From NCBI GenBank assembly GCA_942491735.1, contig CALOCN010000014.1, positions 434,001 through 498,000 on the forward strand: a stretch of DNA of 64,000 nucleotides, in the 5' to 3' direction. The position numbers and the translations under genes are program-made. The DNA comes from CALOCN01 sp942491735. Lineage in GTDB: Bacteria > Eisenbacteria > RBG-16-71-46 > JABDJR01. How positions within the stretch are numbered: the first letter of the stretch is position 1; every line of letters starts with the position of its first letter. Shown here piece by piece: positions 52,331-61,099 of this stretch. The notes beneath the pieces were generated by a model. It searched no databases and was not told the origin of the DNA. It saw nothing but the letters and a program-made list of their open reading frames with translations.

Positions 52331-53758
52331 TCAGGAATTGGGCAGGTCGATTACGAAGCGCGCGCCCATGTTGGGGACGTTGGCGGCGGTGACGCTCCCC
52401 TTGTGATTCGAGGCGATCCTGAACACGGTGGCCAGGCCGAATCCATGCCCGGTGGGTTTGGTGGTGAAATGCGGCTCGAACACGCGGTGCAGGTTGTCCT
52501 GGGGGATTCCCGGGCCGGTGTCGGTGAGGGTGATCCGGATGCGTTGGTCGTCCGGCGCGTAACGGGTCTCGATGAAGATCCGGCGGGCGTTGTCCTGGTC
52601 GGCCATGGCGTCCGCCGCGTTGGCCAGGAGATTGATGAACACCTGCTGCATCTGGGCGGGGTCCACGCTGACCGGGGGCAGGATGGGGTCGGCTTCCACC
52701 CGGAACTCCACGTTGTCGAACCGGTTCTGCGGCCGCACGAAGTCCACCGTCCTGGCGATGAGGGTGTTCATGTCGGTCGGCACCCGCTGGGTCTCGCGGT
52801 GCGAGAAGGCGGCCAGCCCCTCGACCAGAGCGGCCATGTGGTCCACGTTCTGACCAATGATCTCCGCGCTCTTGTGCGCCATCTCCTGGTCTTCCCCGTG
52901 GGTGAGGTCGAACAGTCGGTGGGAACGGCGCTTGAGCTCGTCAAGATGGTTGCCCAGACTACGGCCGATCTCCTCGGCCATCTCCCCCATGGCGGCCATG
53001 CGTTCGGAGCGGATGAGGTTGTCCTGGGTGCCGGTGATGGCGAGGTGCCGTCGGTTGGCCTGGTGTACCAGCGCGAGGCAGACGAACAGGATGACCACCC
53101 CCAGCAGTCCCAGCGAGCCGTAGAGCATGATCAGGAGGGGGACCATGAGAATGAGCGCCAGGGTGCTCCGGAGTTCCTCCGGATAGAGGCAGTTCTCCTT
53201 GAAGATGAGCCAGGGACGCCGCTGGGTCATGGAACTCATGAGCCAGGTCATGAGGCCGTAGTTGGTCAGGTTCATGACCACCGCGGAAAGCAGGAACGCC
53301 GAGAGGAAGTGGCGGTTGATCAGGGTGTCGCTCACGATGGCGGCATGCGAGTACTCGGAATGCTGCAGGGTGCCCTGGAACGGCTCACCCCCCAGGGCGG
53401 TGTAGGTCAGTGAAGCCATGAGGCCGGCGAGAGTGGACTGGCCGCTGTTGTACCAGGCGCGATACCACCGGGTGCGTCGGAACACCGCGTTCCCGATCAT
53501 GGTGGTAACGAAGATGACGACGAGGGCCTCGGGGAGCGGGAAGATGAGGACCGCGGTGAGCTTGGTCAGGGTGGCCAGGGTATGCACCGAGTCGCCGGTC
53601 GGCGTGCGCAGCCAGAACAGTTCGCCGGCCAATCCGAGCGCGACCCAAAGGGCAAGTTCCTTCCAATGGGACGACTCCACGCGGATCGTCGCGAGGACGA
53701 CCACGAGGGTGGCCACGGAAATGACCAGCGAGACAATGACTTTGACCTTAGGTTTCAC
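52331..53758 (-). CDS. Membrane histidine kinase-like protein with MASE-type sensor and no H-box His
   Basis: A 475-residue protein. Residues 1-235 form about seven membrane helices resembling MASE-type integral sensor domains (AWYNSGQSTLAGLMASLTY is the FNaaq-like motif). A cytoplasmic HisKA-like helix pair follows, but where kinases have IAHE, this has IGRS (264-267): the phospho-acceptor His is Arg266, and the nearest His is 271. The HATPase is intact (NLLANAADAM, DTGPGIP, GHGFGLATV). It could phosphorylate another protein, use His271, or act as a phosphatase. The GTG at 53758 is the start. No response regulator gene is adjacent. The Trp-rich peptide unit lies downstream on the same strand. 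Confidence 0.8.
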   Translation of the reverse strand: MKPKVKVIVSLVISVATLVVVLATIRVESSHWKELALWVALGLAGELFWLRTPTGDSVHTLATLTKLTAVLIFPLPEALVVIFVTTMIGNAVFRRTRWYRAWYNSGQSTLAGLMASLTYTALGGEPFQGTLQHSEYSHAAIVSDTLINRHFLSAFLLSAVVMNLTNYGLMTWLMSSMTQRRPWLIFKENCLYPEELRSTLALILMVPLLIMLYGSLGLLGVVILFVCLALVHQANRRHLAITGTQDNLIRSERMAAMGEMAEEIGRSLGNHLDELKRRSHRLFDLTHGEDQEMAHKSAEIIGQNVDHMAALVEGLAAFSHRETQRVPTDMNTLIARTVDFVRPQNRFDNVEFRVEADPILPPVSVDPAQMQQVFINLLANAADAMADQDNARRIFIETRYAPDDQRIRITLTDTGPGIPQDNLHRVFEPHFTTKPTGHGFGLATVFRIASNHKGSVTAANVPNMGARFVIDLPNS

Positions 53759-53870
53759 GACCGAATCCCCGGAATGAGAGGCGCTCTGGGGTTATCGGAG
53801 CGTTTGGGTCAACCCTTGAGGGTGAAAACCCCCATGGTTCCCGCGGTCGATCGGGATGGGGAGGGGGCGC

Positions 53871-54836
53871 CTACCAGCGGGCGGCGTAGCCCCGGGTATC
53901 GACGTGGACAAACGGTCCATGGGCCTGGTTCGGCCGGTAGGCTGCCGCGCCACCCACGAGGGCTCCGTAGTCGGACGATTCGTCCAGGCTCTCCACGATC
54001 CGGAACAGGAACAGGGCGTCCCGGTAGTTGATCCGACCATCACCGTTGAGGTCGTCCATCGTCTCATCGCCGTTGCGATCCACGTAGACGTCCGCCGCGT
54101 CGCCGGCCACATGCCGGCTGAAGGTGGTGCGGTTGCCGATGGAGCGGTTGTAGTCCGGCGTGCGGAAACCGCTCATGACCCGCAGGTAATCCCCGTCCAG
54201 GCCCCGCTGGTTCAGGACATCGGTGAGCCCCTCCAGCTTGACCAGCAGGGAGGTCTTGATCGAAGCGTAGTGGGGGTACTCCGTGTCCAGCTTGCAGTCC
54301 AGGTCCCCAAGGGTGAAATGGTCGCTGAGCAGGGTGTTGCGGTTCTCGGCCGTGATCTCCACGAATCCACGGGGAGGCTCGAATCGCCACCGCTCGTCCC
54401 CGTTCTCCCGGGGGAATCCTCCGATGGGATACCCGTTGAGCTCACCGTCGATGACTTCGCTGGCCGGGCGCAGCACCACGAGCTGGACCCGGTAGGGGAG
54501 CGGCGAGGGAACCCCCTTGGCCACCACCTCCTGGAACCGGACCGGATAGATGCCTACCTCCCGGGGCGGAACGAGGAGGAACTTGCCGCCCGGAGTGAGC
54601 TCCACCTCGACCTCGTCGGACCCCGATACTTCGAAGCGTCCCAGCTGGCTGGTTCGCGTTCCGGCATAGGTGGCCAGGTCGAACTCGACCGGCTCGCCCG
54701 GAAGCGTGAACACGCTCACGATATGCGACGGTGCCCGGAAGACGGCGAAGTCGCCAAGAAGGGTGGCCGGCGTGGCGACCAGGATGAGGAACGCGACGGC
54801 TGCGGCAGCACGTCGCGTGCGTGAAAAAACGGTCAT
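53871..54836 (-). CDS. M15-like D-Ala-D-Ala peptidase with inserted EF-hand/dockerin-like loops
   Basis: A 321-residue exported protein with a signal peptide (MTVFSRTRRAAAAVAFLILV.., cut near residue 28). N-terminal beta-rich region (about 30-150), then a zinc peptidase of M15 type: SGFRTPDYNRSIG, the ligand His and Asp in SRHVAGDAADVYVD, and the final His in HGPFVHVDTRG. Between the second and third ligands sit two Ca-binding-loop motifs (DRNGDETMDD and DLNGDGRINYRDA), similar to dockerin/EF-hand repeats. It would trim peptidoglycan peptides. Start uncertain: ATG 54905 and 54854 are in frame, but 54836 begins the clean signal peptide. Confidence 0.75.
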   Translation of the reverse strand: MTVFSRTRRAAAAVAFLILVATPATLLGDFAVFRAPSHIVSVFTLPGEPVEFDLATYAGTRTSQLGRFEVSGSDEVEVELTPGGKFLLVPPREVGIYPVRFQEVVAKGVPSPLPYRVQLVVLRPASEVIDGELNGYPIGGFPRENGDERWRFEPPRGFVEITAENRNTLLSDHFTLGDLDCKLDTEYPHYASIKTSLLVKLEGLTDVLNQRGLDGDYLRVMSGFRTPDYNRSIGNRTTFSRHVAGDAADVYVDRNGDETMDDLNGDGRINYRDALFLFRIVESLDESSDYGALVGGAAAYRPNQAHGPFVHVDTRGYAARW

Positions 54837-55084
54837 CGACGACACCCCGACCATCCGCGGTTGGCTTGCGCCCACCCGGGACAGACTACGTAGTAGTTGC
54901 TTCATATGTGGTTGAAATCCCCAGACGGGAATGTCCCGGTGCCGACTTGAGGAGAAAGTCGGCGCCCTCCTTGTCCGATTCAATTATCGAGAGGTGTCAA
55001 GCAAACCCTTGGTCTTTTTGTGACCGTGAAGAACTATACGTGGGGCTTGCCCCGACTGACAATCCCGCTGGAGGCATTTCGCCC
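54837..55084. other. Intergenic interval between peptidase and small hypothetical gene
   Basis: This 248-bp divergent region contains an 8-bp perfect stem (gccgactt 54941-54948 with aagtcggc 54956-54963, 7-nt loop) without a T-tract, an AT-rich stretch near 54975-55035, and no recognisable promoter of confidence. No RNA gene is seen. Confidence 0.5.
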
Positions 55085-55606
55085 ATGTCCTGGTTTCGCC
55101 CCCGTCATCCTGTCCCCACGGGCAGTTTCGCCCTCCGGGAAGAGTCGGGGCTGACCACCCTGCGGGCGCGCGGGGCGGTCGAGACCCTCTCCGAAGTACT
55201 CCTCCTGCACCTGCGCAGCTTGCCCGGTCCGTTCGGTCTGGTGCTCTCCACCACGCAGCCGCCGCTGCGGGAGTGGTCCGCCCCCCTGCTGGGCCGCGCG
55301 GTGGTTCTGGAGGCCCTCATGAGGATCCGGGACCGGTTGGGGGTCAGCGGCCTGGATCTGGGGGTCCATTCCGAGCGGGAGGGCCTTGAGCTTTCCCTGG
55401 ACCGGTTTGGGACCCTGGAGGGGCGTTCCCTACCGGGTGGCCTGGAAGGTCTGGGAGACGAACTGGAGGGGCGCGGGTTCGACCGGGTGGAGCGGGTCCC
55501 GGTCCTTCCGCAGGAGCCGCAGGAGGTGCTGGACTGGACCGAGGACGCGGAAGCCCGACTCGGTTGGGTGGTGGAGCACCTAGGGTGTTTCGAGGAGCTC
55601 GACTAG
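55085..55606 (+). CDS. Hypothetical 173-residue cytoplasmic protein
   Basis: A 173-residue protein with no signal peptide, membrane segment or family I recognise. It is rich in Leu, Gly, Arg and Glu; the middle (GPFGLVLSTTQPPLREWSAPLLGRAVVLEALMRIRDRLG) suggests an alpha/beta fold. The ATG at 55085 lies 10 nt after GGAGG. The upstream open frame is a shadow. Its 3' end overlaps the hybrid kinase gene tail-to-tail by 27 bp. Function unknown. Confidence 0.6.
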   Translation: MSWFRPRHPVPTGSFALREESGLTTLRARGAVETLSEVLLLHLRSLPGPFGLVLSTTQPPLREWSAPLLGRAVVLEALMRIRDRLGVSGLDLGVHSEREGLELSLDRFGTLEGRSLPGGLEGLGDELEGRGFDRVERVPVLPQEPQEVLDWTEDAEARLGWVVEHLGCFEELD

Positions 55607-57466
55607 CCTGCCGATCAGCTCGTCCGGCCGGAAGGGCTTCTCGATGAAGGCCTCATCCGGTGGGAGGTCGTGGGCGCTTCCGGTCCGCTCGAGGTATCCG
55701 GACATGAACAGCGCCCGGATACCCGGCTGGGTTGCCTCGAGCCGACGAGCCAACTCCATGCCGCTCATGCCCGGCATGACGATGTCCGTGACCACCGCCC
55801 GCAACGGTTCCCTGGCCGCCGCCGCCACTTCCAGCGCCTGATCCCCGTTTGCCGCCTCCAACACGCTGAAGCCGGCTCCTTCCAGGGACTTGCAGACCAA
55901 CTTGCGGACCAGACCCTCGTCCTCGACCACGAGAATGGTGCCCTGGATCGGCTCCCCGGACAGATCGATCCCTTCCCGAGGGGTCTTGGGGTCCAGATCC
56001 TCGTTCACGGCGGGGAAGACGAGGGTGAAGAGGGAGCCCTCCCCGGGCGTGCTCTCGACTTCGATGTGTCCGCCGCTTTGCTGCACGATTCCGTAGACGG
56101 TAGCCAGCCCGAGACCGGTTCCCTTGGATTCCTCCTTCGTGGTGAAGAAGGGTTCGAAGATGCGCTCGCGGGTTTCCCGATCCATCCCGGTGCCGGTGTC
56201 CTTCACCCGGAGACGGACTCGGTCCCCGTCCGGGGCTTTCGAGGTAGCGATGGTCAGGGTGCCGCCGTGCGGCATGGCATCCCGGGCGTTGAGAACGAGG
56301 TTCATGAGGATCTGTTCCATCTGGGCCGGATCCGCCTGGATATTCCCCGCGTCGGGCGCGAGTTCCATGACGAGGGTGATGTCCTCCCCGATGAGTCGGG
56401 ACAACATGGCCTTCATGTCGGCGACGACCCGGTTGAGGGAAAGCACCTTGAGCCGCAGGAACTGCCGCCGACTGAAGGCCAGGAGCTGGCGGGTCAGGGT
56501 TGCGGCCCGATCGCTGGCGTGCCGGATCTGCTCCGCCGCGGAACGGGAGGACTCGCCGACGTCGTCCGAGTCGAGGAGGATCTGGGTGTAGCCGGTGATC
56601 ACGGTGAGCAGGTTGTTGAAGTCGTGCGCGATGCCCCCGGCAAGACGCCCGATGGCTTGCATCTTCTGCGCGTGCTGCAGGCGGGTCTCGAGCAGACGGC
56701 GTTCGGTCACGTCGCTGGCGTTGACGATGAGGGAAACGATCTCGCCATCCCGGCGTACCGCCCCGACCCGTGCATCGAAATAGCGGATGTCGTTCTCGCC
56801 CTGGTGCTCGATCTCGAAACGACTGGTCTCCCCGGTACGCAGGACGGTCTCCACCGTTTGTTTCATCTCCTTCGCGCTGTGTTCGGGAAGGAGTTCGTAG
56901 ACCGTGCGCCCGATCACCCCGGCCACCGTGTACTCGGGCAGCGTGTGATTGATGAAGAGGATGCGACCCTCGGGGTCGATCATGAGGATGTAGTCCGGGG
57001 AACTGTCGGTGATCGATCGTCGCAACGCTTCCGAGTCCCGCAGGGCCTTCTCCGAACGTCTGCGGGCGGTGATGTCACGAACCACCACCAGGACCTGGTC
57101 CTCGCCGCAGGGTACGATGCGGGCTTCAAAATCCCCGGGGACCTCGTTGATGGTCAGACGGTACTCGAACGCTTCCACCTCGCCCCGCTCCAGGGCGCGC
57201 CGGGCCATGGTGCGCCCCCGATCCGCCACCGCCGCAGGCATGATGTCCCTCACGTTCCGGCCGAGAAAATCCTCGGGGGGCAGGAATAGCTCCGCGTCGG
57301 GTGGGACGGAGTAGTCGAGGAACACGCCGCCCCGGTCGAGGAGGAAGATGAGATCGGGCAGGGCCGAGAGGAGTGCGCGATGACGCTCCGCCGACTGGGT
57401 GAGTCGTTCCTGACCTGCTTCCAGCTCCCGGATTCTGCGCTTGAGCTGTTCGATCTCCCGTTCCAT
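55580..57466 (-). CDS. Cytoplasmic hybrid sensor histidine kinase (PAS-PAS-HisKA-HATPase-REC)
   Basis: A 628-residue hybrid kinase without membrane segments. Coiled coil at the N-terminus (about 1-30), two PAS domains (about 24-145, LLSALPDLIFLLDRGGVFLDY, and 148-265, SITDSSPDYILMIDPEGRILF), HisKA with His in GGIAHDFNNLLTVI, HATPase (NLVLNARDAMPHGG, DTGTGMD, GTGLGLATVYGIV), and a C-terminal receiver with DE in VVEDEG and phospho-Asp in TDIVMPGMSG. All phosphotransfer residues are intact, so autophosphorylation then internal transfer to the receiver is expected, but no histidine phosphotransferase gene is adjacent. It sits 6 bp downstream of the pcnB stop and is likely in that operon. Confidence 0.92.
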   Translation of the reverse strand: MEREIEQLKRRIRELEAGQERLTQSAERHRALLSALPDLIFLLDRGGVFLDYSVPPDAELFLPPEDFLGRNVRDIMPAAVADRGRTMARRALERGEVEAFEYRLTINEVPGDFEARIVPCGEDQVLVVVRDITARRRSEKALRDSEALRRSITDSSPDYILMIDPEGRILFINHTLPEYTVAGVIGRTVYELLPEHSAKEMKQTVETVLRTGETSRFEIEHQGENDIRYFDARVGAVRRDGEIVSLIVNASDVTERRLLETRLQHAQKMQAIGRLAGGIAHDFNNLLTVITGYTQILLDSDDVGESSRSAAEQIRHASDRAATLTRQLLAFSRRQFLRLKVLSLNRVVADMKAMLSRLIGEDITLVMELAPDAGNIQADPAQMEQILMNLVLNARDAMPHGGTLTIATSKAPDGDRVRLRVKDTGTGMDRETRERIFEPFFTTKEESKGTGLGLATVYGIVQQSGGHIEVESTPGEGSLFTLVFPAVNEDLDPKTPREGIDLSGEPIQGTILVVEDEGLVRKLVCKSLEGAGFSVLEAANGDQALEVAAAAREPLRAVVTDIVMPGMSGMELARRLEATQPGIRALFMSGYLERTGSAHDLPPDEAFIEKPFRPDELIGRLVELLETP

Positions 57467-57472
57467 GGGAGA

Positions 57473-58837
57473 TCAGCGACTGCGTTGACGACGACGCCGA
57501 CGTCGGGGGCCGCGGCCGAACTCCTCCGCGGGAGGGGTGGCGGATGACGTCGGGGTCGTTTCCCCGGCAGGCTTCGCGGAACGGGGGCGCCTGCGTCGGC
57601 GCCGCCGAGGCCGCTTTGGCTCCGCGGTCTCCTGCACCGTGCCGTTCCCCAGAACCTCGTCATGCAGGTCCCGCCATCGTTCCAGGGTGTCGACTTCGGT
57701 TCCCGTGGCCTGGCTGCCCAGCGCGAACAGGGTTTCCGCGTCCGGGTAGTAGTGCTTGGCCACGAAGGACCTGGGCCGGAACCGGCGACCCCGGGCCCGG
57801 CGGAAGCGCGGCTGCGCCCGCAGCATGTGCGCCAGACGCTCCCGATCCCGGCGGGCCACCCCGAGCCTCGAAACCCACTCCCAGGTGAGATCGTCGATGC
57901 GGCGGGCCAAGGGCACCTGGCTCTCATCGGCCAGTTCCTGGCTCAGGGCGAGATCCAGCAGATGCACCGACATCACCCCGAGCAGGATGGAGTTGGAAAG
58001 GTCGCGTCGGTCCCCCTCGAGTTCATCCAGGGCGGCGAGGTAGTTCCAGAACCCCTGTTCCTGGGCATCGCCGCGGTGTTCGGTGAGGAAGTCGTCGACC
58101 TCGGGCAGGAGTTCACGCAGGAGGCCGACTTCGTCCAGGAGCTGGTAGGCATCCAGGGCGGTGCCGCCACGCAGGAGCCGATACACCTCTTCCAGCACCC
58201 GGGGTTTGGGGCACTTGTGGATGTCCGGCGCGAACCGGACCATCGCGTCCCACAGGCTGGGTTCGATGTCGAAGCCCAACCGCGCGGCAAACTTGATCGC
58301 CCGAATGATGCGAACCGGGTCCTCGGGGATCCGTTCGTTGGGATCACCGATGCTGCGGATCAGTCGTTGATCGAGGTCCTCGATCCCGCCCACGTAGTCG
58401 AGAACCGAGAACGTCTCCAGATCATAGAACAGCCCGTTGATGGTGAAGTCACGCCGCAGCGAATCCTCTTCCGGGTCTCCGAACGTGTTGTCGGAACGGA
58501 TCATCCGATCGTCGGATGCGGACTCCTCGAACTCGGAACGACGTCGGAACGTGGAGACCTCGATGATGTTGTCCCCGAAGTGGACGTGCGCCAGTCGGAA
58601 TCGCCGACCCACCAACCGACAGTTGCGAAACAGCTTCTTGATCTGGTGGGGGTGCGCGTCCGTGCCGATGTCGAAGTCCTTGGGAGTTCGACCCAGGAGA
58701 AGGTCACGCACTCCGCCACCCACCAGGAACGCCCGGTAGTCCGCCTTGAGCAGGCGGTACATCACCTTGAGCGCATCGGGGTCGATGAGCTTGCGTGAGA
58801 TGGAATGATCGGGTCGGGCGATGACGGTCGGTTGCAT
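57473..58837 (-). CDS. pcnB: Poly(A) polymerase I / tRNA nucleotidyltransferase family, PcnB-like
   Basis: A 454-residue nucleotidyltransferase. SISRKLIDPDALKVMYRLLKADYRAFLVGGGVRDLLLGR and TPKDFDIGTDA (catalytic Asp pair) mark the PcnB poly(A)-polymerase branch; RRDFTINGLFYD follows, then RNA-binding helices. The C-terminal 60 residues are very basic (two Arg runs separated by a Pro/Thr/Ser linker), probably an RNA-binding tail. PcnB adds poly(A) to RNA 3' ends and promotes decay. The start is ATG 58837. It precedes the hybrid kinase gene by 6 bp; functional linkage is unclear. Confidence 0.9.
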   Translation of the reverse strand: MQPTVIARPDHSISRKLIDPDALKVMYRLLKADYRAFLVGGGVRDLLLGRTPKDFDIGTDAHPHQIKKLFRNCRLVGRRFRLAHVHFGDNIIEVSTFRRRSEFEESASDDRMIRSDNTFGDPEEDSLRRDFTINGLFYDLETFSVLDYVGGIEDLDQRLIRSIGDPNERIPEDPVRIIRAIKFAARLGFDIEPSLWDAMVRFAPDIHKCPKPRVLEEVYRLLRGGTALDAYQLLDEVGLLRELLPEVDDFLTEHRGDAQEQGFWNYLAALDELEGDRRDLSNSILLGVMSVHLLDLALSQELADESQVPLARRIDDLTWEWVSRLGVARRDRERLAHMLRAQPRFRRARGRRFRPRSFVAKHYYPDAETLFALGSQATGTEVDTLERWRDLHDEVLGNGTVQETAEPKRPRRRRRRRPRSAKPAGETTPTSSATPPAEEFGRGPRRRRRRQRSR

Positions 58838-58969
58838 GGGTTCCGGTTACGATCCAGGATCGACGTGGCGAGCCCATAAGAATACCGGCTCAGGGGGCGT
58901 GGGGACAACCGGGGAATCTGGGTGGTTATCCCCTCAAGCGATTGTGATACAGCTAATTAGCCTATCCGT

Positions 58970-59659
58970 TCAGGCCTGGGGTGGGTCCGGGATCGTCTCC
59001 AGGGCCTTGCGGCTCGCCGCGCCCCGCGTCGCGTGCCCGGAAAGGGCCAGGGCGTGGAGGTGGCTGCGCAGGAAGTGGAGATCCTCGGGCGTGTCCACGT
59101 CGTACCAGGGGGGGAGGTCGGCCAATCGCAGGCCCAGCCCGCGAATCCGGCTCAGGGTCCGGCCCAGGACCTCGGGGCTGCTCCAGGGCATGTCGCGGAA
59201 GAGCTCCGGTTGGGGCCGGGTGGTGCCCACCAGGTAGTAGCCTCCATCCGTGGAGGGGCCCAGGACGACCTCGGCCTGTTCCAGGCTGACCACGCCCCGG
59301 GTCAGGATCGCCGGGTCCAGGGTGGGATGGTCGCTTCCCACCAGGAGCGCAGCCGGGCGCCCCTCCTCCAGGAGTCGGGTGAGGGCGTGGTCCATGCGGG
59401 CCCCCAGGTCGGGTCCTTCCTGCCGGTACCAGGCGGAAGGCCGGGGGGCCGGGTCGGGCCAGGTGGCTCGCTGGGCCTGGGGATCCGTGGAGAAGACCAC
59501 CCAGTCCCAGGCGTTTCCGGTGGCCAACGTCGTGGCCACGTCGGCCAGGAACGCTGCGTAGAGTGTGGCCGCCTGTGGGGGGGTCAGGGGAGGGATCAGC
59601 CGTGTCTTCACCTGGCCCGGCACCGCCGGTTTGGCGAACAGCCCGACCGCGGGCTTCAC
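58970..59659 (-). CDS. DUF2064 / TIGR04282-type glycosyltransferase-like protein
   Basis: A 229-residue GT-A-like protein: LFAKPAVPGQVKTRLIPPL at the start (nucleotide-binding Lys-Thr-Arg), VVFSTD, LLVGSDHPTLDP, VVLGPSTDGGYYLVG and DVDTPEDL. The family is annotated as DUF2064 or arsenosugar-biosynthesis glycosyltransferase (TIGR04282), resembling NTP-transferases such as CofC/MobA. The substrate here is unknown. The GTG at 59659 overlaps the pyk stop (GTGA), so the two are coupled. The upstream open frame is a shadow of pyk. Confidence 0.78.
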   Translation of the reverse strand: MKPAVGLFAKPAVPGQVKTRLIPPLTPPQAATLYAAFLADVATTLATGNAWDWVVFSTDPQAQRATWPDPAPRPSAWYRQEGPDLGARMDHALTRLLEEGRPAALLVGSDHPTLDPAILTRGVVSLEQAEVVLGPSTDGGYYLVGTTRPQPELFRDMPWSSPEVLGRTLSRIRGLGLRLADLPPWYDVDTPEDLHFLRSHLHALALSGHATRGAASRKALETIPDPPQA

Positions 59660-61089
59660 GACCCGACCGTGTGAAACTTCAGGAAGTTGGTGGTTCCCGG
59701 CTGGTGAACCGGGGTTCCGGCGGTGACCACGAGGAGATCCCCCCGCTTGGCTCGACGGGCCCGCCGCAGCTGGGCTACCACCCGCTCCACCATCTCGTCG
59801 GTGGTGGGGAGCGCGTCGACCGCCCACGCTTCCACGCCCCACAGCAGGCTCAGCCGTCCCAGGACCTCGGGAATCGGGGTAAAGGCATAGATCGGAATCC
59901 TGGGACGGTTGCGGCTGACCACCCGGGCGGTGCCGCCGCTCTGGGTGAATACGGCGATCGCTCGGGCCCCCAGCCGGGAACCGGTGAGCGATGCCGCGGC
60001 GCCTACCGCGTAGGGCACCGAGGGGTGGTCGTCCTCGTTCCCGTGCCCCCTGGGGGGGCCGAACTGGAACGAGTTGCTTTGTTCGGCCCGTCGCACGATG
60101 CGGTCCATCATGCGAACCGTTTCCACGGGGTACTCGCCCACCGCGGTTTCGGCCGAGAGCATGACCGCGTCGGTTCCGTCATAGACCGCGTTGGCCACGT
60201 CCGAGGCTTCGGCCCGGGTGGGTCGGGAGCTGTGGATCATGGACTCCAGCATCTGGGTGGCGGTCACCACGGGAAGCCCCGCGTCACGGCACTTGCGAAT
60301 GATGCGCTTCTGCAGGACCGGAACTTCCTCGGGTGACATCTCCACCCCCAGGTCGCCCCGGGCCACCATGATGCCGTCGGACACGGCGAGGATCCCGTCC
60401 AGATTGTCGATGGCCTGCGGTTTCTCGATCTTGGCGATGATGGGGATCCGGCTGCCCCGTCGCTTCATGATGCGCTGGAGTTGCAGCACGTCCTCGGGGC
60501 GGCGGACGAAGGAGAGCGCGACGTAGTCCACGCCCAACTCCAATGCCAACTCCAGATCACGATGGTCCTTGGAGGTGAGGGAGGGCACCGACATCCCGCC
60601 CCCGGGCAGGTTGATCCCCTTGCGGGAGCGGACCACGCCCCCTTCCTCGATCTCGCAGGTCACCGCATCCCCGCGGGTCTTGACCACGCGAAGACGGATG
60701 CGACCGTCATCGATGAGGACTTCATCGTTGCGTGAGACGTTCTTGGCCAGCGTGCGGAAGGCGACCGGGATCTGCTCCGGATCGCTGGTGGTGGGGCCGG
60801 GAACGAGGACCACGCGCTGGCCCCGACGCAGCTTAATGGGCTCGGCGAGGTCTCCCAGTCGCAGTTTGGGTCCCTGAAGATCCAACAGGACGCCCAGGGC
60901 CTGGCCATGGCGGGTGGTCCGGGCCCGGATCCGACGGTACGAGGTGGTGTGTTCCTCGTGGGATCCATGGGAAAGGTTGAGCCGGGCCACGTTCATCCCG
61001 GCCGCCACGAGCTTGCCAAGCGTCGCATCCGACGAAGACGCGGGGCCAATCGTGCAGACGATCTTGGCTCGGCGTGCGGTTTCTGTCAT
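59656..61089 (-). CDS. pyk: Pyruvate kinase
   Basis: The last glycolytic enzyme, converting phosphoenolpyruvate and ADP to pyruvate and ATP; 477 residues. RRAKIVCTIGPASSS and MNVARLNLSHG at the start, DLQGPKLRLG, IAKIEKPQAIDN, the active-site signature GIMVARGDLGVEM, and the substrate loop MLESMIHSSRPTRAEASDVANAV are all present. The C-terminal allosteric domain is complete. ATG 61089 is the family start; the first 32 residues of the longer frame are spurious. Its start is only 10 bp from that of the divergent glycosyltransferase, so the two promoters must lie inside each other's coding sequence. Confidence 0.97.
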   Translation of the reverse strand: MTETARRAKIVCTIGPASSSDATLGKLVAAGMNVARLNLSHGSHEEHTTSYRRIRARTTRHGQALGVLLDLQGPKLRLGDLAEPIKLRRGQRVVLVPGPTTSDPEQIPVAFRTLAKNVSRNDEVLIDDGRIRLRVVKTRGDAVTCEIEEGGVVRSRKGINLPGGGMSVPSLTSKDHRDLELALELGVDYVALSFVRRPEDVLQLQRIMKRRGSRIPIIAKIEKPQAIDNLDGILAVSDGIMVARGDLGVEMSPEEVPVLQKRIIRKCRDAGLPVVTATQMLESMIHSSRPTRAEASDVANAVYDGTDAVMLSAETAVGEYPVETVRMMDRIVRRAEQSNSFQFGPPRGHGNEDDHPSVPYAVGAAASLTGSRLGARAIAVFTQSGGTARVVSRNRPRIPIYAFTPIPEVLGRLSLLWGVEAWAVDALPTTDEMVERVVAQLRRARRAKRGDLLVVTAGTPVHQPGTTNFLKFHTVGS

Positions 61090-61099
61090 CGTTCGGCGA

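Noticed and set aside
54941..54963. 8-bp perfect stem before the 173-residue gene
   Set aside because: No T-tract, so not a terminator; no known operator match.
55670..57289. 539-codon open frame antisense to the hybrid kinase
   Set aside because: Same reason; no start signal and no domain.
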